Assembly: GCF_946482535.1 (NCBI RefSeq)
Contig: NZ_CAMLRU010000069.1
Coordinates: 1-12,390, forward strand
Source of the DNA: an uncultured Flavobacterium sp.
Lineage (GTDB): Bacteria; Bacteroidota; Bacteroidia; Flavobacteriales; Flavobacteriaceae
Direction: 5' to 3'
DNA: 12,390 nt
Positions 1 through 7,625 of this stretch are shown in pieces. Numbering within the stretch: position 1 is the first letter of the stretch; the number at the start of each line of letters is the position of its first letter. Below the pieces are notes generated by a model. The model was not told the origin of the DNA. It did no database searches and saw only the letters and a program-made list of their open reading frames with translations. A program made the position numbers and the translations under genes.

Positions 1-2
1 TC

Positions 3-1949
3 ATGAAAAATAAAATTATATATTTAGTACTATTGACTTTCGCTACTGTGAGCGGATATTCTCAAGGTGGAAGAACAGAGGTAAAAGGAAATAAGGAGTA
101 TGATAAGTACGCTTATATTGATGCCATCAAAACTTATGAACGCATCTATGAAAAAGGGTACAAATCTCCCGATATGATACTCAAAATTGGTAACGCCTAC
201 TATTTTAATGCTGAATTAGAAAAAGCAAACAAATGGTATAGCGAGCTATATGCAACAAGCCCTGAGCAAGAAGCGGAATTTTACTATCGTTTTGCCCAAA
301 CATTAAGAGCTGTTAAAGATTATCCGAAAGCGGATGCTATGATGGCTAAATTCAATGACAAAAGCGGAAATGATACCAGAGCCAAATTGTTCAATAAAAA
401 GAAAGATTATTTAGCCGAAATCAAAAAGAATTCTGGCCGTTACAAAATTGAAAACGCCGGAATCAACTCTAAGTATTCTGATTACGGACCTGCTTATATG
501 GGTACCAAAGTAATCTTTACTTCGGCACGTGATACGGGTAACTTCTCCAAAAGAATTCACACTTGGACCGGTCAATACTTTACCAATCTTTACAGTTCAG
601 CTCTAGGCGAAGACGGTTCTTTGAGTGGCGTAGATAAATTCGGCAAAAAAATCAACACCAAATACCACGAAGACACTCCGGCCTTTACCAAAGACGGTAA
701 AACAGTTTATTTCACCAGAAATAACTATTTGGATGGAAGAGGTTTTGATGCTAACAAAGTAACCTTACTAAAAATCTACAAAGCCAATTTAGACGCCGAA
801 GGTAAATGGATCAACATCACGCCGTTAAACTTTAACAGTGATAGTTATCAAGCAGCTCACCCTGCCCTTTCTCCGGATGAAAAAACATTATACTTTGCAT
901 CAGACATGCCGGGAACTCGTGGCCAATCTGACCTTTACAGAGTAAAAATTAACGAAGACGGAAGTTTAGGAACACCGGAAAATCTTGGTGATGCTATCAA
1001 CTCAGAAGGTAGAGAAACTTATCCTTTTATCTCAGACGATAACGAATTGTACTTTGCTTCAGACGGACAACCGGGCTTAGGCGGTTTAGATATCTTTGTT
1101 ACCCGACTTCCAAAAGACGGCAGCCTTAACTTCAAGCAAGTCTTAAACATCGGTGAAGAAGGAAACAGTCCTAAAGACGATTTTGGTTTCATCATCGATT
1201 TTAAATCTAAAAGAGGTTTCCTAAGTTCTAACAGAGATGGCGGACAAGGAAGCGATGATATCTATAAATTCTTAGAAACTCGTCCTATTTTCTGTGACCA
1301 AATTTTACATGGTGTTATTACCGATGAAGATACCAAAGCGGTATTACCGAATACCAAATTGGTCTTGATGGATGAGAAATTCAACAAAGTGAAAGAAACT
1401 GTTTCTGATGCTGAAGGTAAATACGAATTCACCGAAGTGGATTGTGGTGCTAAATACTACGTAAACGCTTCTCTTGAAGATTATGAAACCAAAGAAGTGC
1501 CGGTAATCATTGGTACTGAATCAGGAAAAACGGAGTTGAACATTGAACTTAAAACCAAAACTTGTCGCGTGAAAGTTGGTGACGATTTAGCCGATTGTTT
1601 CAAAATCAACATCATCTACTTCGACTTAGACAAATGGAATATCCGTCCGGATGCTGCGGTTGATTTAGCTAAATTATTGGATGTATTGAATCAAAATCCA
1701 ACCATGAAAATCAATATTCGTTCACATACTGATAGCCGTGCTTCTCACGCTTACAACGAAAAACTATCTGATCGCAGAGCAAAATCTACGAGAGATTGGT
1801 TAATCAAAAATGGTATTGCAGCGGATCGTTTGACTGCGGAAGGTTTAGGTGAAACCGAATTGGTAAACCAATGTGCCGATGGTGTTAAATGTACCGAAGA
1901 CGAACACCAGTTAAACAGAAGAAGTGAATTTATCATCACAAATTTATAA
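3..1949 (+). CDS. PorE-like OmpA family envelope protein (TPR, beta-propeller, CRD, OmpA domains)
   Basis: This is a predicted periplasmic protein that links the outer membrane to peptidoglycan. Residues 1-20 form a signal peptide, with likely cleavage before Q21. There is no lipobox; the first cysteine is C431. Residues about 25-140 look like TPR helices. Residues about 150-430 carry PD40-type blades with motifs near 161, 225, 286, 340 and 395 (for example 'ALSPDEKTLYFASD'). Residues about 431-530 resemble a carboxypeptidase regulatory-like beta domain. The OmpA C-terminal domain starts near F540 and has the diaminopimelate-binding pair D577 (HTDSR) and R592 (LSDRR), spaced 15 residues apart as in OmpA. 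The domain order matches PorE/PG1058 of the type IX secretion system. Many Flavobacterium paralogues sit beside PorP/SprF-like genes, so a role in gliding or secretion is inference. The ATG lies in an ATGA, so an upstream gene may overlap, but only two bases are visible there. Confidence 0.9.
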   Translation: MKNKIIYLVLLTFATVSGYSQGGRTEVKGNKEYDKYAYIDAIKTYERIYEKGYKSPDMILKIGNAYYFNAELEKANKWYSELYATSPEQEAEFYYRFAQTLRAVKDYPKADAMMAKFNDKSGNDTRAKLFNKKKDYLAEIKKNSGRYKIENAGINSKYSDYGPAYMGTKVIFTSARDTGNFSKRIHTWTGQYFTNLYSSALGEDGSLSGVDKFGKKINTKYHEDTPAFTKDGKTVYFTRNNYLDGRGFDANKVTLLKIYKANLDAEGKWINITPLNFNSDSYQAAHPALSPDEKTLYFASDMPGTRGQSDLYRVKINEDGSLGTPENLGDAINSEGRETYPFISDDNELYFASDGQPGLGGLDIFVTRLPKDGSLNFKQVLNIGEEGNSPKDDFGFIIDFKSKRGFLSSNRDGGQGSDDIYKFLETRPIFCDQILHGVITDEDTKAVLPNTKLVLMDEKFNKVKETVSDAEGKYEFTEVDCGAKYYVNASLEDYETKEVPVIIGTESGKTELNIELKTKTCRVKVGDDLADCFKINIIYFDLDKWNIRPDAAVDLAKLLDVLNQNPTMKINIRSHTDSRASHAYNEKLSDRRAKSTRDWLIKNGIAADRLTAEGLGETELVNQCADGVKCTEDEHQLNRRSEFIITNL

Positions 1950-1971
1950 AACCCAAAACTTTTATTTAACG

Positions 1972-2004
1972 AAAAGGCATCCACTAGTTGGATGCTTTTT
2001 TTTT
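1972..2004 (+). terminator. Rho-independent terminator after the OmpA-family gene
   Basis: A perfect 7-bp stem, GCATCCA (1977-1983) with TGGATGC (1989-1995), closes a 5-base loop. It is followed by nine T (1996-2004). Four A upstream (1972-1975) can pair with the first Ts. It lies 22 bases after the preceding stop codon and ends exactly where the nhaA -7 box begins. Confidence 0.88.
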
Positions 2005-2011
2005 ATCTTTG
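2004..2011 (+). promoter_or_regulatory. nhaA promoter -7 box (TATCTTTG)
   Basis: TATCTTTG fits the Bacteroidota -7 consensus TAnnTTTG. The nhaA ATG follows after only 4 bases, so the transcript would be leaderless or nearly so. A possible -33 TTG (1988-1990) lies inside the preceding terminator stem, but its spacing is short. The call therefore rests mainly on the -7 box. Confidence 0.6.
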
Positions 2012-2015
2012 ACAA

Positions 2016-3152
2016 ATGAGAATTACCAGATTGTTCAAAGACTTTTTTGAAAGCGAAAGAGCCGGCGGATTTGTACTTATCGCCTGTACCCTAATTTCAC
2101 TGCTACTAACCAACTCATTTTGGAGCGAAGAATATTTGGCCGTTTGGCATTTCCAAATTGGACACCATTCCTTTGAACATTGGATTAATGACGGCTTAAT
2201 GACCATCTTCTTCTTGCTGATTGGCCTAGAATTAGAAAGAGAAATTTATGCCGGTGAATTGTCTAACCTCAAAAATGCTTTACTTCCCATCATTGCCGCA
2301 ATCGGCGGAATGTTAATCCCGGCGGGCTTATATTTGTTGCTGAATTATGGTACCGAAACCCAATCGGGAGCCGGAATTCCTATGGCAACTGATATTGCTT
2401 TTGCACTCGGCATTCTGTCTTTACTTGGCAACAGAGTACCGGTTTCACTTAAAGTCTTTTTAACTGCATTGGCCGTTATTGATGATTTAGGCGCCATCTT
2501 GATTATCGCCATTTTTTATACCAAAAATTTAGTTTGGAGTAATTTGCTGATTGCTTTAGGAATTTTCGTTTTCCTATTGGTGTTAAACCGACTCAAAGTC
2601 CGCAATCTCATTCCCTATTTGACTTTGGGTGTAGTTATGTGGTATTTTATGCTCAATTCAGGCGTGCATGCCACTATTACGGGAGTTTTACTTGCTTTTG
2701 CTATACCATTTGGAAACGGCGATAAAAAATCAACTTCTTATATCCTGCAACACTTTCTTCACAAACCCGTTGCCTTTTTTATCCTACCGCTTTTTGCACT
2801 GGCCAATACAGCTATTATATTGAATTCTGATTGGCATTATGCCTTGAGTCATAACTATACGCTGGGAATTGCTTTGGGATTGATTGTCGGTAAACCAATA
2901 GGCATTTGGTTATTCAGCTTTTTGGCGGTAAAACTTAAACTAAGTCAATTGCCATCCGACCTAAATTGGAAATCCATTTTTGGCGTAAGCTTTTTAGGCG
3001 GTATAGGATTTACCATGTCAATTTTTATCACGCTTCTCGCCTTTTCCGACGCTGAACACATCAACAATGCCAAAATTATGATTCTGATTTCATCACTAAT
3101 CGCCGGAATTTTGGGTTTACTCTATCTGAAAGCTAGTTTAAAAAATTCGTAA
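2016..3152 (+). CDS. nhaA: Na+/H+ antiporter NhaA
   Basis: This inner-membrane antiporter exports Na+ (or Li+) in exchange for H+, for pH and salt homeostasis. The 378 residues are close to the 388 of the E. coli protein and are hydrophobic throughout, fitting about 12 membrane segments. The ion-binding residues are present: D126 in 'ATDIAFALG' and the pair D156-D157 in 'LAVIDDLGAI'. Their spacing equals that of E. coli D133 and D163-D164. K293 in 'GKPIGIW' corresponds to the E. coli K300 region. The start follows directly on a TAnnTTTG box. The last codons and the stop (3147-3152) lie inside an ATTCGTA repeat, so the 'KNS' tail may be repeat-derived. The gene converges on corA with 12 bases between stops and no clear terminator in the gap. 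Confidence 0.97.
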   Translation: MRITRLFKDFFESERAGGFVLIACTLISLLLTNSFWSEEYLAVWHFQIGHHSFEHWINDGLMTIFFLLIGLELEREIYAGELSNLKNALLPIIAAIGGMLIPAGLYLLLNYGTETQSGAGIPMATDIAFALGILSLLGNRVPVSLKVFLTALAVIDDLGAILIIAIFYTKNLVWSNLLIALGIFVFLLVLNRLKVRNLIPYLTLGVVMWYFMLNSGVHATITGVLLAFAIPFGNGDKKSTSYILQHFLHKPVAFFILPLFALANTAIILNSDWHYALSHNYTLGIALGLIVGKPIGIWLFSFLAVKLKLSQLPSDLNWKSIFGVSFLGGIGFTMSIFITLLAFSDAEHINNAKIMILISSLIAGILGLLYLKASLKNS

Positions 3153-3163
3153 TTCGTAATTCA
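3141..3163. repeat. Short tandem AATTCGT repeat at the nhaA 3' end
   Basis: The 7-base unit AATTCGT occurs twice in tandem (3144-3157), followed by AATTC. The nhaA stop TAA is formed within it, and it fills most of the nhaA-corA gap. The same words recur at 7668-7697, upstream of the helicase gene, so this is probably a dispersed genomic repeat rather than local slippage. Confidence 0.6.
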
Positions 3164-3164
3164 T

Positions 3165-4235
3165 TTAATACCATTTCTTTTTCTTGAAGTAGTAAATCAT
3201 CCCGAGCAGCAAAACAAACATGAATCCCATAACCAGGAAATAGCCATATTTCCAATGCAGTTCAGGCATGTTGTCAAAGTTCATTCCGTATACGCCGACA
3301 ATAAATGTAAGCGGCATAAAGAATACCGAAACTACCGTTAGGGTTTTCATGACTTGATTCAGTTTTTGATTTTGGGTGGAAAAGTAAAAACTTGAAGCAC
3401 TGTCTAAAGAAGTCAAGTCGTATTCAATTTGTTCCAATAGCTCTAAACACTTTTGATGCAAACGCGAAAAGAAGCTGTAATTATCATGCTCAATGGCATT
3501 AAAAACATTATCGTCTTTCATGCTTTTAATCGAATACAAAGAATCGCGAAGCGGAATAATAGAGCGCTTTAAAAAGTTGAAATTATCGCGGTGTTTTTCA
3601 ATTTGTTCCAAGATTTCGGGCTTGGTACTCGACTTTGAAAGATCAATCAACTGCTCTACTCGGTCTTCTTCGTTTTCAATGGTGATGTAAAAATTCTCCA
3701 TGATGGCATCCAACAATAAGTACAAAAGATAATCCGCTTTTTTATCTCTTACAATGCCCGAATGGGTTCTAATTCGTTCGCGAATATGGGTAAAGTAATC
3801 GCTTCGCTTCTCCTGAAAAGAAACTAAAATACCATTCTTCAACAAGAAACTCACTTGCTCAACACTGATATTATCGCTGTTTTCTACAGGCAATAACGAC
3901 TTGATGTTAAAAAACAAAACATCGTGGTACTCATCCAACTTGGTTCTTTTGGTGGTATTCAAAATATCGCCCAACATGAAATTATCCACGTTGAGAAAAT
4001 CGCCAACCGACTTGATTACTTCAGTATCATTCAATCCGTGAACATTGAGCCAATTTACCTTTGACAATTCGAAACATTTTCCCAACTGGTTTTGGTGAAA
4101 TTCCTTGTACTCCGTCAAATCATTCGTATCATAAACAAACAACTGCATTTCTGTTTTTGTTTGCTTGTGAATTCCGGTATAATCCAAAAATGTGGGCTGA
4201 ACTTTCTTCCCTTTTTTATATTTTATTTTTCTCAC
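3165..4235 (-). CDS. corA: CorA-family magnesium/cobalt transport protein
   Basis: This is an inner-membrane divalent cation channel, usually a homopentamer importing Mg2+. The long N-terminal cytoplasmic domain has an alpha-helical stretch near residues 190-290. Two membrane segments follow, at about 296-315 and 328-350. The family signature is intact as 'YGMN' (Y316-N319), followed by 'FDNMPEL', like the E. coli loop. The C-terminus is short and basic ('KKKKWY'). The 356 residues are normal for the family. The start is GTG (4233-4235): no in-frame ATG lies between it and an upstream stop, and the next ATG is codon 30. The gene converges on nhaA and diverges from hutI across 69 AT-rich bases. 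A weak -7-like box (TAATTTTA on the minus strand, 4252-4259) could drive it. The substrate is inferred from the family; ZntB-like Zn2+ transport is less likely. Confidence 0.95.
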   Translation of the reverse strand: MRKIKYKKGKKVQPTFLDYTGIHKQTKTEMQLFVYDTNDLTEYKEFHQNQLGKCFELSKVNWLNVHGLNDTEVIKSVGDFLNVDNFMLGDILNTTKRTKLDEYHDVLFFNIKSLLPVENSDNISVEQVSFLLKNGILVSFQEKRSDYFTHIRERIRTHSGIVRDKKADYLLYLLLDAIMENFYITIENEEDRVEQLIDLSKSSTKPEILEQIEKHRDNFNFLKRSIIPLRDSLYSIKSMKDDNVFNAIEHDNYSFFSRLHQKCLELLEQIEYDLTSLDSASSFYFSTQNQKLNQVMKTLTVVSVFFMPLTFIVGVYGMNFDNMPELHWKYGYFLVMGFMFVLLLGMIYYFKKKKWY

Positions 4236-4241
4236 GAACTG

Positions 4242-4249
4242 TAAATTTG
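4242..4249 (+). promoter_or_regulatory. Possible hutI -7 box (TAAATTTG)
   Basis: TAAATTTG matches TAnnTTTG and would give hutI a leader of about 50 bases. No convincing -33 TTG is visible, and the region is very AT-rich, so a chance match is possible. Confidence 0.35.
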
Positions 4250-4304
4250 TTTAAAATTAAGCATATTTATTTTTTTCAAACTATTTTTACCAAAAATCAT
4301 TCTA

Positions 4305-5543
4305 ATGCAAACCTTAATCATCAACATCAAAGAATTATTACAAGTCAGAGAAACGCCTGTTGACAAAGTTTCCGGCGGTGAAATGGCCATTCTGCCTTCC
4401 ATAAAAAATGCTTTTCTTTTGATTGAAAATGATCTGATTGCGGCTTTTGGTTTGATGGAGGATTGTCCCAAAATCAATGCGAACAAAACGATTGATGCTA
4501 CAGGAAGAATAGTTTTACCCAGTTGGTGTGACAGTCATACGCACATCGTTTACGCCGGAAATCGCGAACAAGAATTTGTAGATCGCATTAACGGATTGAC
4601 CTATGAAGAAATTGCCAATCGCGGTGGCGGAATTTTAAATTCGGCCAAAAAGCTCAACGAAACTTCTGAAGAAGAAATCTACAACCAATCCAAAAAGCGT
4701 TTGGAAGAAGTTATCCAACAAGGCACCGGAGCGGTCGAAATCAAATCGGGTTACGGCTTGACGGTAGAAGGCGAATTGAAAATGCTGAGAGTCATTAAAA
4801 AATTGGCTAAAAATTATCCTATTGCCATCAAAGCTACATTCCTTGGTGCGCATGCATTTCCGTTAGAATATAAAGAAAACCACTCGGCGTATATCGACTT
4901 AATTATCAATGAAATGTTGCCCAAAATAGCCGAAAAAAAACTAGCCGATTATATCGACGCTTTTTTAGAAACAGGCTATTTCTCTGTTGAAGAAACCGAA
5001 CGCATTATGGAAGCCGGAAAAAAATACGGTTTGCGTTCTAAAATACATGTTAACCAGTTCACAGCCATCAACGGTATTGCCGCTTGCGTCAAACACAACG
5101 CCCTTTCGGTTGACCATCTCGAAATTGTAACCGATGAAGACATTGAAGTTTTAAAAAACAGCGAAACAATTGCTGTTGCTTTGCCGAGTTGTTCGTATTT
5201 CATCAGTATTCCTTATACGCCTGCTCGAAAAATGCTAAACGCAGGTTTACCCTTGGCTTTGGCATCCGATTTTAATCCGGGAACTACGCCTTCAGGCAAT
5301 ATGAATTTTGTGGTAGCCACCGCTTGCATCAAAATGAAAATGACTCCTGAAGAAGCCATCAATGCCGCTACTATCAACGGAGCTTACGCCATGGGATTAT
5401 CTGAAACACACGGTTCGGTCACAGTAGGCAAAAAGGCCAACTTGATTATCACCAAACCACTTAATTCTTTTTATGAATTGCCCTATGCTTTCGGAAGCAA
5501 TTTAATAGAAGAAGTAATCCTAAACGGAAAAGTTATCAAATAA
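4305..5543 (+). CDS. hutI: Imidazolonepropionase HutI
   Basis: This cytoplasmic enzyme (EC 3.5.2.7) hydrolyses 4-imidazolone-5-propanoate to N-formimidoyl-L-glutamate, the third step of histidine breakdown. It belongs to the metal-dependent amidohydrolase superfamily. The predicted Zn ligands are visible: H78 and H80 in 'DSHTHIVYAG', H248 in 'HVNQF' and D322 in 'ASDFNPGT'. They align closely with H80, H82, H249 and D324 of B. subtilis HutI. E145 in 'GAVEIKSGYG' and H271 in 'SVDHLE' are further conserved active-site residues. The 412 residues are full length for the family. It is followed by a two-way terminator. hutG, the next enzyme of the pathway, lies about 1 kb downstream beyond an opposite-strand gene, so the two are not one operon. 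Confidence 0.97.
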   Translation: MQTLIINIKELLQVRETPVDKVSGGEMAILPSIKNAFLLIENDLIAAFGLMEDCPKINANKTIDATGRIVLPSWCDSHTHIVYAGNREQEFVDRINGLTYEEIANRGGGILNSAKKLNETSEEEIYNQSKKRLEEVIQQGTGAVEIKSGYGLTVEGELKMLRVIKKLAKNYPIAIKATFLGAHAFPLEYKENHSAYIDLIINEMLPKIAEKKLADYIDAFLETGYFSVEETERIMEAGKKYGLRSKIHVNQFTAINGIAACVKHNALSVDHLEIVTDEDIEVLKNSETIAVALPSCSYFISIPYTPARKMLNAGLPLALASDFNPGTTPSGNMNFVVATACIKMKMTPEEAINAATINGAYAMGLSETHGSVTVGKKANLIITKPLNSFYELPYAFGSNLIEEVILNGKVIK

Positions 5544-5571
5544 AAAAAGTCCTGAGTAATCAGGACTTTTT
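5544..5571. terminator. Two-way terminator between hutI and the coiled-coil gene
   Basis: A 12-bp perfect stem is formed by AAAAAGTCCTGA (5544-5555) and TCAGGACTTTTT (5560-5571), with the tetraloop GTAA. It starts right after the hutI stop and has U-runs in both directions: T5 on the plus strand and A7 (5542-5548) for the minus strand. It lies 23 bases beyond the opposing stop codon. Its 16-base core is identical to that of the ettA terminator at 11246-11269. Confidence 0.9.
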
Positions 5572-5594
5572 CATTTCTATTAATTGATTATGGT

Positions 5595-6479
5595 TTATCT
5601 CAAAGAGAAACTACTTTTTGAAACCAATTCGCCTTTGTCAAATACATTCACGAAATAAGTTCCTTTAGCAAAATCTTTACCCGGTAATTGTTCTTTAACA
5701 TTTACACTTTGATTTTCATATTTTACCGTAGTAGTGAAACTATAAGTTAAAGAAGTATCGCCAAAAGAGATGGTGGCTTTATCTCCTAAAACATTATTCT
5801 TAGCGTCAATCACCTGAACATAATACACTTTATCACCCGACTTAGCAATTTTGTTTTCGGCAATAGTAAAGCTGATTTGCAACAAATCGGCTCTGCTGGC
5901 TTTGTCAGTCTCAATTTGTTTTCCTGAGCTTCTTTGTTTGTAAGCCGCCGTTTTCAAATTGGTCACTGATAATTTTTGGCCTTTTTCAACTGTTTTAGCC
6001 AATTCTTCATTTTGTCCTACCAATACTTGGTTGTATTTTTTAGAATCTTCTAAAACAACATTGGTACTGTCGAGGTCAGCAGTCAAATCTTGGTTTTGGG
6101 CTTTCAAGACTTCTACTTCCTGCATTAGGTTTTTCATTTTCACCTCTAATTGTTTGTACTGTTCTTTGTACTTTCTCAAAGAAGCAGCATCACCTTTAGC
6201 GGCTTTTAATTCGGCTATCAGTTTTTCAACTTTAGCTCTTTCTTCAATCAAATCATCGGTCATTAGAGAGTTTTCTGCAAGAGCTGCATCATAAGTGGCT
6301 TTTAAGGTTTCTAAGTCTTTTAAAACTGCTTCTTTCTCCGACTTGGTTTCTACGACTGTAGTTTCCATTGTCTTGGCGTCTGAAGTCAATTTAAAGATGT
6401 AAACCAAACTTCCCACTAATAATATAGCTAAGATTGCTACGATTGCCTTAAGTTTCGAATTACCGTTTTGATTTTCCAT
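5595..6479 (-). CDS. Uncharacterised membrane-anchored coiled-coil protein
   Basis: I do not recognise a characterised family. The 294 residues start with a short polar stretch, then one membrane segment (about 11-30) with no cleavage site, so it is probably a bitopic inner-membrane protein facing the periplasm. Residues about 40-172 are rich in E, K, L and A in heptad-like order and should form a long coiled coil. Residues about 175-294 have a beta-rich pattern, with alternating hydrophobic residues and 'YYVQVIDAKNNVLG', and may form a small sandwich domain. It ends 'SFSLR'. There is no enzyme motif, Walker box or cysteine. The gene lies between hutI and hutG on the opposite strand and diverges from hutG. 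Automated pipelines may label it as SMC or ParA because of the coiled coil; no ATPase is present. An envelope-spacing or scaffold role is a guess. Confidence 0.85.
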   Translation of the reverse strand: MENQNGNSKLKAIVAILAILLVGSLVYIFKLTSDAKTMETTVVETKSEKEAVLKDLETLKATYDAALAENSLMTDDLIEERAKVEKLIAELKAAKGDAASLRKYKEQYKQLEVKMKNLMQEVEVLKAQNQDLTADLDSTNVVLEDSKKYNQVLVGQNEELAKTVEKGQKLSVTNLKTAAYKQRSSGKQIETDKASRADLLQISFTIAENKIAKSGDKVYYVQVIDAKNNVLGDKATISFGDTSLTYSFTTTVKYENQSVNVKEQLPGKDFAKGTYFVNVFDKGELVSKSSFSLR

Positions 6480-6501
6480 AGGTTATAAATTTTAATTTTA
6501 A

Positions 6502-6509
6502 CAAAAGTA
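6502..6509 (-). promoter_or_regulatory. -7 box of the coiled-coil gene (TACTTTTG on the minus strand)
   Basis: The minus strand reads TACTTTTG, matching TAnnTTTG, 22 bases upstream of the ATG at 6479. The region is AT-rich and shared with the divergent hutG promoter. No clear -33 element is seen. Confidence 0.45.
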
Positions 6510-6563
6510 ATAATATAAAGTAATAATATTTATTATAGTAACGTTAAATAAACAATTTAATTA

Positions 6564-6571
6564 TATTTTTG
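6564..6571 (+). promoter_or_regulatory. hutG -7 box (TATTTTTG)
   Basis: TATTTTTG fits TAnnTTTG and lies 16 bases upstream of the hutG ATG, implying a very short leader. It forms a divergent pair with the minus-strand box at 6502-6509. No strong -33 element or operator palindrome is visible. Confidence 0.45.
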
Positions 6572-6587
6572 AGCAAATATTCTGCAA

Positions 6588-7625
6588 ATGGAAAGATTAA
6601 TTCCTTTCACAATAACCGATTTGGCTAAGGTGACTAATCACCGAAGTGGCGAAGTAAAGTTTGGCGAAAAAATGCTGACCATTCCCAAAGGAGAAAACCC
6701 TATTGATTTTTTGAAAAGATGTGACGCCAAATATGTTTTATTTGGTATACCGGAAGATGTTGGGGTAAGAGCTAATTTCGGACGACCAGGCGCAGCTTCA
6801 GCTTGGCAAAGTGCCATCAGCAGTATTGCCAATATTCAACACAACCGCTTTTGCAAAGGCAGTCAGATTGTAGTTTTGGGCACACTTGATGCTAAGCAGG
6901 AAATGGAAGAGGCTAAAAATCTTGACTTTCACAAAACCGCCGACAGAAAACTACTGAGCAGTTTAGTGGAAAAAGTGGATAAAGAAGTGGTTCACATCAT
7001 GACCACCATCATCAAATGTGGTAAAACTCCCATTATTATCGGCGGTGGACACAACAATGCTTATGGGAATATCAAAGGAACCGCATTAGGATTGGGCAAA
7101 CCTATCAATGCCATTAATTTTGATGCCCATTCCGATTTTAGAATATTAGAAGGAAGACACAGTGGCAATGGCTTTTCTTATGCCTATGAAGAAGGCTTTC
7201 TGAAGAAATATTTCATCTTTGGTTTACACGAAAATTACACTTCCAAAAACGTGTTAGACATCTTAAAAAAAATGGAAGATCGTGTAAATTTCAACACCTA
7301 TGATGAAATAAAGGTGCGCCAACAAAAAAACTTCCAACAAGAATTAAATACTGCCTACGATTTTATCAAAAACGAGGCTTACGGCATTGAAATTGATTTA
7401 GATGCTTTACCCAACATTGCCAGTAGCGCTATGACTATGAGTGGTTTTTCTATAGAAGAATTGCGACAATTTGTTTCGTTTTTCGGCAAAAATAAAAATG
7501 CGACTTATATGCACATTTGCGAAGGCGCACCCGATTTAGGCGAAGAAAAAAACAACCACCTTATTGGCAAACTCATCGGCTATTTGGTGACTGATTTTAT
7601 CAAGTCGAGGAAGGAATTGATTTGA
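6588..7625 (+). CDS. hutG: Formimidoylglutamase HutG (arginase/ureohydrolase family)
   Basis: This cytoplasmic, probably Mn2+-dependent hydrolase converts N-formimidoyl-L-glutamate to L-glutamate and formamide (EC 3.5.3.8), the final step of the direct histidine route. The ureohydrolase metal motifs are in order: 'GGGHNNAYG' (H155), 'FDAHSDFR' (D179, H181, D183) and 'EIDLDALP' (D270, D272). The 345 residues are a little longer than usual for arginases, with an N-terminal extension containing 'GRPGAASAWQ'. The third motif lacks the 'DP' of arginases and agmatinases ('SxDxDxxDP'). That difference and the nearby hutI support formimidoylglutamase over arginase or agmatinase, though sequence alone does not prove the substrate. 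The gene has its own promoter and no obvious terminator; a repeat-rich gap follows the stop. Confidence 0.9.
   Translation: MERLIPFTITDLAKVTNHRSGEVKFGEKMLTIPKGENPIDFLKRCDAKYVLFGIPEDVGVRANFGRPGAASAWQSAISSIANIQHNRFCKGSQIVVLGTLDAKQEMEEAKNLDFHKTADRKLLSSLVEKVDKEVVHIMTTIIKCGKTPIIIGGGHNNAYGNIKGTALGLGKPINAINFDAHSDFRILEGRHSGNGFSYAYEEGFLKKYFIFGLHENYTSKNVLDILKKMEDRVNFNTYDEIKVRQQKNFQQELNTAYDFIKNEAYGIEIDLDALPNIASSAMTMSGFSIEELRQFVSFFGKNKNATYMHICEGAPDLGEEKNNHLIGKLIGYLVTDFIKSRKELI

Noticed and set aside
1751..1984. Minus-strand open frame over the end of the OmpA-family gene
   Set aside because: It begins within the terminator hairpin and is antisense to the OmpA domain; it is a shadow of the real gene.
4061..4363. 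100-codon plus-strand open frame across the corA start and the hutI upstream region
   Set aside because: It lies mostly antisense to the corA N-terminus, overlaps the start of hutI in another frame and has no protein-like pattern. corA and hutI are both clear families.
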